Source: RH-AL1 sp965277355 (GTDB taxonomy: Bacteria > Pseudomonadota > Alphaproteobacteria > Rhizobiales > Beijerinckiaceae). Taken from it: 64,000 nt of DNA. The DNA lies in contig CBDICN010000002.1 in assembly GCA_965277355.1 (NCBI GenBank), forward strand, positions 1,736,001 to 1,800,000. The letters are read 5' to 3'. The notes below the pieces were generated by a model. It made no database searches and was not told the origin of the DNA. It saw only the letters and a list, made by a program, of their open reading frames with translations. Shown in pieces: positions 1 to 8,505 of the stretch (position 1 is the stretch's first letter; every line of letters starts with the position of its first letter). The position numbers and the translations under genes are program-made.

Positions 1-7
1 GACCGTT

Positions 8-955
8 ATGTCCTTCTCTCGCCCCCGCAGGGCCTCGTTGGCGCTTGTCGCGGCGCTGGCCATCGGCGTCGCGAGCGCCCTTTCCGTCACGATTGCCGAT
101 GCCCGGATTGGCGGCGGTGGATCGTTCGGCAGCCGCGGCTCGCGCACCTTCAGTATGCCCTCAGCGACGCCGACGGCACCGCGTGCCGCGCCATTCAGCC
201 GCTCCGCGACGCCTAGTGGCGCCCCGTCGAACGGCTTCTCCCGCCCCGGCCTGTTCGGCGGCGGCGGCTTTGGGCGCGGTCTTCTCGGCGGGTTCCTCGG
301 CGCTGGCCTTTTCGGCTTGTTCTTTGGCGGCGGCTTCGGCGGCGGGCTCGGCGGCGGCATGTCGATCGTCGGCCTGCTGCTACAACTCGCCCTGATCTTC
401 TTCGCGGTTCGCTTCTTGATGTCGTTCTTCCGCAATCGCCAGCCGGCGTTCGGCGGCGGCATGTCCTCGTTCGGCTTCGGAGGCGGCGCTGGCGGCACGC
501 CGAACGGGGTGGGCTCCGGCGCGCGCGCCCCGCAGGGCACGCCGATCACCATCGGCCCGCAGGATTATCAGGCATTCGAGCAGCGGCTGGTCGAGAGCCA
601 GGCCGCCTACAGCAACGGCGATATCGCGCTCCTGCGTCGTGTCGCGACACGGGAGATGAGCGGCAACTTCGAGCAGGAACTCGCCAACAACGATCGGCAG
701 GGCGTCGTCAACAAGATCTCCGACGTCCGGCTCCAGAGTGGTGACCTGTCGGAAGCCTGGCGCGAGAGCGGGACGGACTACGCCACCGTCGCGATGCGGT
801 TCTCGCTCGTGGACACCACGCTCGACAAACGCACCGGCAACATCATCGAGGGTGATCCGAGGACACCTCAGACGGTGACGGAAGTCTGGACATTTATGCG
901 GTCAGCCGGCGCCGGACCCGCCGCCTGGGTCCTTTCCGGCATCCAACAGACCTGA
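8..955 (+). CDS. Tim44-like domain protein with signal peptide and membrane segment
   Basis: A 315-residue protein. Residues 1-32 look like a signal sequence or N-terminal membrane anchor ending near ADA. Residues 33-118 are rich in Gly, Ser and Pro with GGGGFG-type repeats. A hydrophobic segment follows at about 119-140. The C-terminal 130 residues (from about 185, QDYQAFEQRL onward, ending AWVLSGIQQT) match the Tim44/Mba1-like fold that ends in a conserved W-x-L-x-G-I-Q pattern. Bacterial members are membrane-attached and their role is poorly known; no function should be assumed from mitochondrial Tim44. The ATG lies only 7 bases from the window edge, so its ribosome site and promoter cannot be judged. 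The family call is fairly secure, the role is not. Confidence 0.8.
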   Translation: MSFSRPRRASLALVAALAIGVASALSVTIADARIGGGGSFGSRGSRTFSMPSATPTAPRAAPFSRSATPSGAPSNGFSRPGLFGGGGFGRGLLGGFLGAGLFGLFFGGGFGGGLGGGMSIVGLLLQLALIFFAVRFLMSFFRNRQPAFGGGMSSFGFGGGAGGTPNGVGSGARAPQGTPITIGPQDYQAFEQRLVESQAAYSNGDIALLRRVATREMSGNFEQELANNDRQGVVNKISDVRLQSGDLSEAWRESGTDYATVAMRFSLVDTTLDKRTGNIIEGDPRTPQTVTEVWTFMRSAGAGPAAWVLSGIQQT

Positions 956-974
956 TCGCGGTCCGCCCGCGATC
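954..974. terminator. Hairpin after the Tim44-like gene, possible terminator without U tract
   Basis: An 8-bp perfect stem (gatcgcgg / ccgcgatc) with a 5-nt loop begins inside the stop codon of the Tim44-like gene. There is no run of T after it, so it is at best a weak or Rho-assisted terminator. Confidence 0.3.
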
Positions 975-1045
975 GCTGTTGCCAGGTCGGTCGAACTTGA
1001 CACATCATCGGCCCGGGTCGGTTCTCGGTCCTACAGAGTAGGCGT

Positions 1046-1732
1046 GTGGACGACATGGCGAGCGAGCCTCACACGGTCGGCGCGGGTGCGAGCCGCGCGG
1101 CGCCGGAGGTGTGCGCCTCCCATGACGCATCGACGGTCAACACGCTGCGCCAGGCCATGCGTCGCGCCAGCATCGAGAGCGCGGAGCGAGCCGGCGTGGT
1201 GTCGGACCTACGGTCTGCTCGGTTCGCCCGGCTCGAGATGCTGCAGGACGCTCTGAAGCCGCTCAACGCGCAGATCCCGCACGACGTCGACCTGTTCGAG
1301 ATGAGCGTGCTGCCGGGCCTCACGCCGCGGCTTTTTATCGACATCATCGGCTTCGTGGAGATGGGGCGCGACGCGCGCGCCTACCGCTTCTTCCAAGATA
1401 CACGTCACGGCCGGGAGTTGATCGCCGAGAGCGCCGATATCGACCGGCTTATCGACGCGGTGACCGACTACGTCGCCCGGCGCCTTCTGGAAAGGGAGCG
1501 TGCTCTGGCGGCCTCGGTCGAGGAGCATAGATCTCCCGCGGCGACGGTGGACAACGACGCGCTGGTACGTCGAGCCGAGCACGTCGGGTCGACGCCCAAG
1601 CCGAGGTCGGCGCTCGACTTGATATCCGCCGCCTTCTGGTTCCTCATCCACGTTCTAGGGTCCGTGACCTTCTTCCTTTTGCTCGCATTCGCCGGCTGGC
1701 TGATCTGGAACGGCATGCATAAGCCGACTTGA
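1046..1732 (+). CDS. Conserved hypothetical protein with C-terminal membrane anchor
   Basis: A 228-residue protein that I cannot assign to a named family. The middle (about residues 45-150) is hydrophilic and helical; LFEMSVLPGLTPRLFIDIIG and the following residues suggest a conserved domain. A single transmembrane segment is clear at about 198-222 (FWFLIHVLGSVTFFLLLAFA and onward), leaving a 5-residue tail, so it is probably a tail-anchored inner-membrane protein. GTG at 1046 and ATG at 1055 are both possible starts; an AGTAGG sequence sits upstream of the GTG. Its stop lies just before the folate operon, so it may be co-transcribed with it, but nothing in the protein suggests a folate role. 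Confidence 0.6.
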   Translation: MDDMASEPHTVGAGASRAAPEVCASHDASTVNTLRQAMRRASIESAERAGVVSDLRSARFARLEMLQDALKPLNAQIPHDVDLFEMSVLPGLTPRLFIDIIGFVEMGRDARAYRFFQDTRHGRELIAESADIDRLIDAVTDYVARRLLERERALAASVEEHRSPAATVDNDALVRRAEHVGSTPKPRSALDLISAAFWFLIHVLGSVTFFLLLAFAGWLIWNGMHKPT

Positions 1733-1815
1733 GCGCCTGTGCTTTGCCGCCGAGGAGGCACGCTGAGATCCATGCCCATCGTCCTTTCATACGCCGTTCC
1801 GGTTCGCCGAGGCCG

Positions 1816-2817
1816 GTGCGCTTGACTCTCATGCTTGCCCAAGTTCGCGACGCCGGCGAAGCCGCGGCGGCGGCCCGTTGTGGCGTCGATGCCGTGGAGC
1901 TGGTGATCGACGCGGCCTCGGACCTAGCGTCCGCCGAGGCGGTTCGGGCCGCCGCGCCCGGGCTCGTTCTCCGTCTGCGGATCGGCGCCGATGCCCCGCC
2001 GTTCACGAAGGCTACGACGCGCCCCGACGAGATCGCCGTCTTGATCGATGATGTCGGTGACGAGCGATCGCCACCGGGCTTCGGTCCGGCGGCTGGAGCT
2101 GTCGCGATCGTCCGCACCCCTCCGACGACCGAAGACGGCGTCCGTCGCTTCGCCGGCCGCTTCGACACGATCATGCTCGATGTCGGCGGCGGCCGGCGTC
2201 TTATCGATGCCGTCGAGATCGCGCGCCTCGATGCGTTCGGCTCGGCCTGTCGGGCTCAGGGCTTGCGTTTCGGCTTCGCCGGCGGCCTCGAAGCGCCCGA
2301 CGTGGCGCGGCTGCTGCTGCTGCGGCCGGACGTGCTCGGCTTCGATCGCGCCATCCGGCACGAGCACAGCCTCGATGGCCCGCTCGACCCCGCGGCTCTG
2401 GAGGCGATCCGCGCCCTGATACCGCGCGAGCCGGCGAGCGGCGTCCCGCCGCCACGCGGTCGCTGCGTCAGGGACCGCATTTTCGTGCGCGACTTCGTGC
2501 TGCCGCTGGCGATCGGCGCGTACCAGGCAGAACACGGCGTGCGTCAGCGCGTCCGCTTCGGCGTCGAGGCCGAGATCGCGCGCGAGGCCGCCGCACCGCG
2601 CGACATGCGCGACGTCTTTTCCTACGATGTCATCGTCGAGACGATCCGGGTTCTGTCCGAGCGCGCCCACGTCACCTTCGTCGAGACGCTGGCCGAGGAG
2701 GTGGCCGCATCCCTTCTCGCCCACGCCGAGCTGATGTCGGTCAGGGTCACCGTCGAGAAGCTCGACGTGATCGACGGGACGGTCGGGATCGAGATCACCC
2801 GCGAGCGGGAGCGGTGA
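1816..2817 (+). CDS. folB: Fusion of a degenerate MfnB-like TIM barrel and dihydroneopterin aldolase (FolB)
   Basis: Residues about 216-333 are a complete dihydroneopterin aldolase: the RIFVRDFVLPLAIGAYQAEH opening, the catalytic-type Glu in YQAEHG, the conserved Tyr in FSYDVIVETI and the Lys in VTVEKLDVI are all present. It should convert dihydroneopterin to 6-hydroxymethyldihydropterin in folate synthesis. Residues 1-215 resemble MfnB, (5-formylfuran-3-yl)methyl phosphate synthase of methanofuran synthesis: the N-terminal RDAGEAAAAARCGVDAVEL and FGFAGGLEAPDVARLL segments align with that family. The Schiff-base lysines expected after the first Asp and in the LDxxxKDGK loop are not visible (V30 and a Gly-rich loop instead), so this half may be inactive. 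GTG at 1816 with GAGG just upstream gives the family-like N-terminus; a TTG at 1729 overlapping the previous stop is an alternative. Overlaps folP by GTGA. Confidence 0.75.
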   Translation: MRLTLMLAQVRDAGEAAAAARCGVDAVELVIDAASDLASAEAVRAAAPGLVLRLRIGADAPPFTKATTRPDEIAVLIDDVGDERSPPGFGPAAGAVAIVRTPPTTEDGVRRFAGRFDTIMLDVGGGRRLIDAVEIARLDAFGSACRAQGLRFGFAGGLEAPDVARLLLLRPDVLGFDRAIRHEHSLDGPLDPAALEAIRALIPREPASGVPPPRGRCVRDRIFVRDFVLPLAIGAYQAEHGVRQRVRFGVEAEIAREAAAPRDMRDVFSYDVIVETIRVLSERAHVTFVETLAEEVAASLLAHAELMSVRVTVEKLDVIDGTVGIEITRERER

Positions 2818-3650
2818 GGCTCGAGGCCGCCGCCAAGCGCGATCGCTTCCTCGCGGCGCTCGCAGCCGCGCCGCAGCTGATGGGGATCGTCAACGTCACG
2901 CCGGATTCGTTCTCCGACGGCGGGCGCTTTCTGGAGGTGACGGCGGCGGCGGACGAGTCCCGTCGACACGTCGCGAATGGCGCCGCGGTCATCGACGTCG
3001 GCGCGGAATCGACGCGGCCCGGCCATGCTCCCATCGACGAGAGTGTCGAACTGGCGCGTCTCGCCCCTGTGCTCGCGGCACTCGTCGCTTCGATCGACGT
3101 GGCCGTCTCGATCGACACGACCAAAGCTGTGGTCGCCGCCGGCGCGCTCGACGCCGGCGCGGCCTTCGTCAACGACCAGTGGGGGCTGCAAGGCGATCCG
3201 GCGATGGCCAATATCGTGGCCACGCGCGGCGCCGGTGCGATCCTTATGCACAATCGCGACGGCAAGGATATGAGCCTCGACATCGTCGATGCGATGCGCC
3301 GGTTTTTCGAGCGCTCGCTCGCCATCGCCGATCGCGCCGGCATTCCCCGGCACCGCCTCATCCTCGATCCGGGTATCGGGTTCGGCAAGACGCGGGGACA
3401 GAATATCAGCGCGTTGGGCAAGGGTGTCGCGGCGCTGCGCGAGGCTTTCGGTCTACCGGTCCTCGTCGGCGTCTCGCGCAAGTCGCTGTTCGCGGCGCTG
3501 ATCGGCAAGACGGCGGTCGAGGATCGCCTCGTTGGGACCATCGCGGCCAACCTTGCCGCGCTCGACCATGGCGCGACGGTCTTCCGCGTCCACGATTGCG
3601 CCGAACACCGCGACGCTTTCGCCGTCCACCAGGCGATCGCCCGTGGCTGA
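2814..3650 (+). CDS. folP: Dihydropteroate synthase
   Basis: A 278-residue DHPS joining 6-hydroxymethyldihydropterin pyrophosphate with p-aminobenzoate; this step is the target of sulfonamides. Signature loops are all visible: LMGIVNVTPDSFSDGGRF near residue 22, DVGAESTRPG, SIDTTK, PGIGFGKT and GVSRKSLF. The length is normal. Translation starts at a GTG that overlaps the stop of the upstream FolB fusion (GTGA), and the stop overlaps the GTG region of folK, so the three genes are translationally coupled and run in pathway order. No sign of a resistance-type duplication in the pterin loop. Confidence 0.96.
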   Translation: MRLEAAAKRDRFLAALAAAPQLMGIVNVTPDSFSDGGRFLEVTAAADESRRHVANGAAVIDVGAESTRPGHAPIDESVELARLAPVLAALVASIDVAVSIDTTKAVVAAGALDAGAAFVNDQWGLQGDPAMANIVATRGAGAILMHNRDGKDMSLDIVDAMRRFFERSLAIADRAGIPRHRLILDPGIGFGKTRGQNISALGKGVAALREAFGLPVLVGVSRKSLFAALIGKTAVEDRLVGTIAANLAALDHGATVFRVHDCAEHRDAFAVHQAIARG

Positions 3651-4167
3651 GGGGGGCTTGGACGTGCGCGGCGCGCACGAGGCGATCTGGACGCCGATCG
3701 GGCTCGGCCTCGGCAGCAACCTCGGCGACCCGCCTGCGATGATCGATCGAGCGCTTCGCAGCCTTGCCGCGGGCGGACACGTACGCGTCGACCGCGTCTC
3801 CTCGCTCTATCGGACCAAGCCGTGGGGACCGGTGGCGCAGCCGGATTTCGCCAACGCCTGCGCGCTCGCCGCGACAGACCTCGCGCCCTCTGCCCTGCTG
3901 GCCGAGATCAAGGCGATCGAGGCCGTGCTCGGCCGCGAGGGCGGTGAGCGCTGGGGTCCGCGCGCGATCGACATCGACATCCTGTTCTACGGGGAGGCAA
4001 CCTGCGACCTGCCCGATCTCGTCATCCCGCATGCGAGCCTGTTCGAGCGCGGCTTCGTTCTCGTGCCGCTTGCCGAGATCGCGCCGGACCTCGTCATCGC
4101 CGGGCGGCGTATGAGAGATGCCGCGCGCGGCATCGGCACCGCTGACGTCAAGCTCTGGCGCGCGTAG
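3643..4167 (+). CDS. folK: 2-amino-4-hydroxy-6-hydroxymethyldihydropteridine pyrophosphokinase
   Basis: HPPK transfers pyrophosphate from ATP to 6-hydroxymethyldihydropterin, making the substrate of FolP. The 174-residue product begins near GLGSNLGDP (pterin/ATP loop) and has the diagnostic RWGPRAIDIDILFYG metal-binding motif and a typical C-terminal HP..ERGFVLVPLAEI segment. I place the start at GTG 3643, which overlaps the folP stop; an upstream in-frame extension to 3532 would run far into folP and lacks homology. It is the last gene of the operon: a 139-bp gap follows before tal. Confidence 0.95.
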   Translation: MAEGGLDVRGAHEAIWTPIGLGLGSNLGDPPAMIDRALRSLAAGGHVRVDRVSSLYRTKPWGPVAQPDFANACALAATDLAPSALLAEIKAIEAVLGREGGERWGPRAIDIDILFYGEATCDLPDLVIPHASLFERGFVLVPLAEIAPDLVIAGRRMRDAARGIGTADVKLWRA

Positions 4168-4306
4168 CTGAGGCCGCGAACCGCCTCGGCATGTCGAAAC
4201 GGAGTTGCTGACCAGCCGGCGTGCAACGGTCTCAAGCCGTCGCGCGTTCTCTGCCGGCATCAGACGCCCTCGTCCTCGACGTTCCACTCGCGAAAGGGAA
4301 CACGCA

Positions 4307-5263
4307 ATGCCCTCGAAGCTTGAACAGCTTAAGACTATGACGACGGTCGTTTCCGATTCTGGCGACTTTGACAATCTCGCTGCGTTCGGCGTCACCGATT
4401 CGACGACGAACCCGTCGCTGATCCTCAAGGCCGCCAAGCTCAGCAACTACGATCGCCTGATCGACGAAGCGGTGGTTTGGGGCCGCAGCCGAAACGCTGT
4501 GACAAGCCAGATCACCGACCGCATCGCTGTGAACTTCGGTGCCGAACTCACCAAGGTGGTTCCGGGTCGCGTGTCGACCGAGGTCGATGCCGACCTGTCC
4601 TTCGACACCGACGCGAGCGTCGCGAAGGCGAAGGCGATCATCGAGGATTACGCCTCCCGCGGGATCGACAAGAGCCGCATCCTCGTCAAGGTCGCCTCCA
4701 CCTGGGAGGGGATCCGCGCCGTCGAGCGCCTGCAGAAGGATGGCATCGACTGCAACATGACGTTGATCTTCTCGCTCGTTCAGGCCATCGCCGCCGCCGA
4801 TGCGGGCGCGTTCCTGATTTCGCCCTTCGTCGGCCGCATCATGGACTGGTACAAGGCCAAGGAGGGCAAGGACTTCACGCCCGAAACCGATCCCGGTGTG
4901 AAGTCCGTCCGTGAGATTTACAGCTACTACAAGGGTCATGGCATCAAGACTTTGGTGATGGGCGCGTCGTTCCGCAACGTCGGGGAGATCGAAGCGCTGG
5001 CCGGCTGTGACCGCCTCACAATCTCGCCGGAACTCCTGAAGGGCCTGGCGGACGACCAAGGCGCATTGCCGCGTAAGCTCGACCCGCAGAAGGCGGCGCA
5101 GCAGGCGCCGGCCAAGATCGACGTCGACGAGAAGACGTTCCGGCTCATGCTCAACATGGACCCGATGGCGACGGAAAAGCTTGCCGACGGCATTCGCCTC
5201 TTCGCCAAGGACCTGCAGGCGTTGCGCGAAGTCGTGTCGAGCCGCTTGCAGAAGGCTGCCTGA
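4307..5263 (+). CDS. tal: Transaldolase (TalB type)
   Basis: A 318-residue class I transaldolase of the non-oxidative pentose phosphate pathway. It moves a dihydroxyacetone unit from sedoheptulose 7-phosphate to glyceraldehyde 3-phosphate. The N-terminus (FGVTDSTTNPSLILKAAK) and the Schiff-base lysine K128 in RILVKVASTWEG match the TalB subfamily of about 316 residues rather than the short FSA-like type. ATG 4307 is preceded by GAAAGGGA at a good distance; the upstream in-frame GTG/TTG codons lack homology. It has its own 139-bp upstream gap and converges on the ClC gene. Confidence 0.96.
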   Translation: MPSKLEQLKTMTTVVSDSGDFDNLAAFGVTDSTTNPSLILKAAKLSNYDRLIDEAVVWGRSRNAVTSQITDRIAVNFGAELTKVVPGRVSTEVDADLSFDTDASVAKAKAIIEDYASRGIDKSRILVKVASTWEGIRAVERLQKDGIDCNMTLIFSLVQAIAAADAGAFLISPFVGRIMDWYKAKEGKDFTPETDPGVKSVREIYSYYKGHGIKTLVMGASFRNVGEIEALAGCDRLTISPELLKGLADDQGALPRKLDPQKAAQQAPAKIDVDEKTFRLMLNMDPMATEKLADGIRLFAKDLQALREVVSSRLQKAA

Positions 5264-5311
5264 CGACCGGCTCTGCTTCCGGAGCGGTGACGGTGATGCC
5301 GCAGTCTTCGG

Positions 5312-7183
5312 CTACCCCCCGCCTGTCCAGGTCTCGCCCGACAGGTCTTTGCGGACCTTGTCAAGTTCTTCCGTGTAGCGGCGCAACACGTGTGCCTCCG
5401 ACAGAAGGCCGAGGACCGTAGGATCGGAAACGCCCTCGACGACGGCCAGCGCCTCGCTTTCCGTATCCTCGAAGACCTTGGCCGCCTCCTGAATGTTGAT
5501 GTCGGGCGTCAGCACGGTGGCCTTGTACTTCAGAAGGCGGGAGAGCGGCTCGCGGCATCGTTCCAGATCGTCGGCGAAGGCGTGAGCCTCCGCCACCGCG
5601 ACCATGCCGGCGTAGCGGCCATAGGGGTCGGTTGCGACCGCCCAATGGGTGCTGCCGAGCGGGAAATTCTTGATGAAGCTCCCGATCGTCGAATCGGCGA
5701 AGACGGTTTCGACGTCGTGGCGCATAAGCCGGCGGACGGTAAGCGCGCGGACCCAGCCGATGTCCTGCGCGCTGCGGATCGATTCGCCTCGCAGGTGTAG
5801 ACGCCAGGTCGCGAAGCTGTAGCCAAAGGTTCGCCGGACGATGACGGAGACGAGCGTGACCGCCGCCAGAATCAGGATTGATAGCGGGAAGTCGCCGGTC
5901 GTCTCCAGCGCGAGAAAGCTCATCGTGAGCGGGCCGCCGACGATCGTCACCGAAAGACCCGCCATGCCGACGATCGCACAGGTCGCGCTGTCGAGCGGCA
6001 GGTCCGGTGCCAGCACGATAGCGATGCCGTAGAACAGCTTGCCGAGGAGCCCGCCGAGATAGAGCGAAGCGAAGAACAGGCCGCCGCGGAAGCCGCTACC
6101 GATCGAAATGGCGGAGGCCAGCGACTTGAGAAGAAGCGTCAGGGCCAGCGCGCTTAGCGCCGGCGATGCCGTATGCAGCAGGACGGCAAGCGCGCCATGG
6201 CCGGCCGAGAGCATGTGCGGCGTGATCAGCGCCATCGCGCCAAGCCCCAGGCCGCCGATCGCCGGCTGCAGGAACGACGGGATGCGGCTTTGCTTGAACA
6301 AGCCCTCGACCAGCGTGACCGTCCGCATGATCGCGATGCCGAGGGCGGCGCAGGCCAGCGACAGGATGATCAGCGCCGCCATGCTGCCACCCTTCAGCGT
6401 GAAGTCCGACGCGACTTGACCGATGAAGCTCTCGCCCATGCCGACGGCGCGCGCGACGAGCACGCCCGAGATCGAGGCGGCGATCACCGGGGCGAGCCCA
6501 AACGGTGTGTAGGTGCCGATGATGAGCTCGAAACCGTAGAAGGCGCCGGTGAGCGGCGCGCCGAATGCGGCGCCGATCGCGCCGGCGGCGCCGGCCCCGA
6601 CCAGCATCCGCAGGTCCGCACGACGAAGGCTGAAGCCGCGACCGAGCCAGGAGGCGAAGCCCGAGCCGAGCTGCGTGTAGCCAGCCTCAAGGCCGACGGA
6701 GGCGCCGAAGCCGTTGGAGCAGAGCGTCTGCAGGCCGATCAGCAGGCTGTCGATGACCGACATCCGGCCGCCCTGGAGGGCGTTGGCCTCGATCGGGTCG
6801 ACGGGGCGGCGCGTGCGCCAGCGCTTGATGAGCCGGCTGCCAAGGCCGAGAACGAGACCGCCCGCCGCCGGAACGAGTGCGTACCGAGGACTGACCAGAT
6901 GATCGCTCGCGCTGAGCGAGCCGGGCGCCTGCAGGCTGTAGAGCAGCGTGTGCAGTAGAGCGGCAAGGCGCGACAGGGAGACGGTGAGCAGGCCGGCGGC
7001 GATCCCGGTGAGCACGCCGAGGAAGATGAGCCCGATCTCGCCCGCCCTGACGGCGGTGCGGAAGCGCGCGATCAGAGCTGTCCAGACCTGTGTCCCCGAG
7101 GCAGCCCGCTGTTTCTCCGACAGCCGCGGCATCGCGGCCAGCCGCCGGCTGTATTTACGGCGGAAAGGAAAGGAAAGCGTCAC
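5312..7183 (-). CDS. ClC-family chloride channel/exchanger with two CBS domains
   Basis: A 623-residue inner-membrane protein. Residues about 50-450 carry the multi-helix ClC fold: the GLEAGYTQLGSG segment keeps the gating-type glutamate of the GREGP motif in altered form, FELIIG supplies a second acidic residue near the expected proton path, and GSGFRGGLFFASLYLGG matches the GxFxP-like filter loop with substitutions. About 480-600 holds two CBS domains (VRRLMRHDVETVFADSTIG and KYKATVLTPDINIQEAAKVF), which in this family bind nucleotides and regulate gating. Whether it is a channel or a Cl-/H+ exchanger cannot be decided from the sequence. Translated away from the MFS gene at 7240 with a 56-bp gap, on the same strand. 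Confidence 0.88.
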   Translation of the reverse strand: MTLSFPFRRKYSRRLAAMPRLSEKQRAASGTQVWTALIARFRTAVRAGEIGLIFLGVLTGIAAGLLTVSLSRLAALLHTLLYSLQAPGSLSASDHLVSPRYALVPAAGGLVLGLGSRLIKRWRTRRPVDPIEANALQGGRMSVIDSLLIGLQTLCSNGFGASVGLEAGYTQLGSGFASWLGRGFSLRRADLRMLVGAGAAGAIGAAFGAPLTGAFYGFELIIGTYTPFGLAPVIAASISGVLVARAVGMGESFIGQVASDFTLKGGSMAALIILSLACAALGIAIMRTVTLVEGLFKQSRIPSFLQPAIGGLGLGAMALITPHMLSAGHGALAVLLHTASPALSALALTLLLKSLASAISIGSGFRGGLFFASLYLGGLLGKLFYGIAIVLAPDLPLDSATCAIVGMAGLSVTIVGGPLTMSFLALETTGDFPLSILILAAVTLVSVIVRRTFGYSFATWRLHLRGESIRSAQDIGWVRALTVRRLMRHDVETVFADSTIGSFIKNFPLGSTHWAVATDPYGRYAGMVAVAEAHAFADDLERCREPLSRLLKYKATVLTPDINIQEAAKVFEDTESEALAVVEGVSDPTVLGLLSEAHVLRRYTEELDKVRKDLSGETWTGGG

Positions 7184-7239
7184 GGGCTCTCAGCTTGGCG
7201 CGTTTCGAACGTCTTCCTAGGACGAAACGTCCGGGATCG

Positions 7240-8436
7240 CTAGCATCGTCCACGCGACTCCGTCGCGAAATAGCCCATCGCGAGCAACGGGAAGGCCAGT
7301 CCAACGAGGCTTGCCATCGTCCAGCCGCCGCGGGCGTAGGCGACACCGGCGACGAGCGAGCCGAACGCGCCGCCGAAGAAGAAAAGAGCGAGGTAGAGCC
7401 CGTTCAGCCGCCCGCGCGCGTCCGAGCCGAGCAGGAAGATCTCCCGCTGCCCGGTCACGAGATTGGCGGCGACGGCCATGTCGAGCACCAGCGCGGCGAC
7501 GACGAGAAGCGGCCACGACGTGAGGAAACCTCCGACGAGCGCGAAAAGGAAGGCGAGCACGCCGCCGCCGAGCGCGAGCGTCGTGATGCGGCGGGTGAGG
7601 CCGGCATCGGCGGCCCGTCCGGCGAGAGGCGAAATGAGCGCGCCGCCGGCGCCGACGAGCGCGAAAACGCCGATGCCGATCTGGGAGAAGTGGAAGCGCG
7701 GCCCCTCGAGCAGCAGCGGGACGGCTGTCCAAAACAGGCTGAAGCTGCCGAACATCGCCGCCTGGTAGGCGCCGCGCCGCTGAAGGATCGGCGTTGTCAT
7801 GAGCAAGGGTCCGAGCGAGGCCAGCACCCGCAGGTAGGGCATGCCATTGGGGCGCCGGGGCGGCAGCTTGAAGAGGATCAGCGGGATCAACAGCGCGTCG
7901 GCGATGGCGCTCACCGCGAAGATCGAATAGTCGCCGAAGGCATGGGCGAAGAAGCTCGCCGCGGGGCGCGACAGCATGATGCCGAAGAGGAGGCCGCTGA
8001 CGACGCTGCCGACCACCCGCCCGCGAGTCGCGTCGGACGCGAGATGGCCGGCAAGCGGAACGATGACCTGCACCGCGCTGGCGCCGATGCCGATGACCAG
8101 CGAGGCCAACAGGAATACCGTCGCGGTCGGCGCGACGAGCGCTACGGCGAGCCCAGCCACGAGCGCGGCAAGCATCGCCACGATCAGCCCGCGATTCTCG
8201 GCGATGTCGCCGAGCGGAACCACCAGGACGAGCCCTGCAGCGTAGCCGATCTGCGTCACCGTCACCAGCAAGCCCGAGGCCGACACCGGCATGCCGTAGT
8301 CGCGGCTGATGAGCCCGACCAGCGGCTGCACGTAGTAGATGTTGGCGACGATGATCCCGCAGGCGAGCGCCATCAGGAAGATCTGTCCGCCGGGAATTGG
8401 CCCGAGGGTCGTCACGCCGTCTGTTGACCTGGTCAT
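7240..8436 (-). CDS. MFS transporter (DHA1-like, 12 membrane segments)
   Basis: A 398-residue protein with twelve predicted hydrophobic segments and a DHA1-type drug/metabolite exporter look: the loop 2-3 motif appears as VPLGDIAENRG and the C-terminal half has SPLAGRAADAG at the equivalent position. Substrate unknown. It follows the periplasmic binding protein gene on the same strand with a 69-bp gap, so a shared transcript is possible; this would be an odd partnership because such binding proteins normally serve ABC importers. Confidence 0.85.
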   Translation of the reverse strand: MTRSTDGVTTLGPIPGGQIFLMALACGIIVANIYYVQPLVGLISRDYGMPVSASGLLVTVTQIGYAAGLVLVVPLGDIAENRGLIVAMLAALVAGLAVALVAPTATVFLLASLVIGIGASAVQVIVPLAGHLASDATRGRVVGSVVSGLLFGIMLSRPAASFFAHAFGDYSIFAVSAIADALLIPLILFKLPPRRPNGMPYLRVLASLGPLLMTTPILQRRGAYQAAMFGSFSLFWTAVPLLLEGPRFHFSQIGIGVFALVGAGGALISPLAGRAADAGLTRRITTLALGGGVLAFLFALVGGFLTSWPLLVVAALVLDMAVAANLVTGQREIFLLGSDARGRLNGLYLALFFFGGAFGSLVAGVAYARGGWTMASLVGLAFPLLAMGYFATESRGRC

Positions 8437-8505
8437 GCCTGCTTTCTGCCGAACGGCGTGTGATGTTCGCGGCGGGCGATCCGCAGCGAGCGATCGGCGT
8501 CCGCG

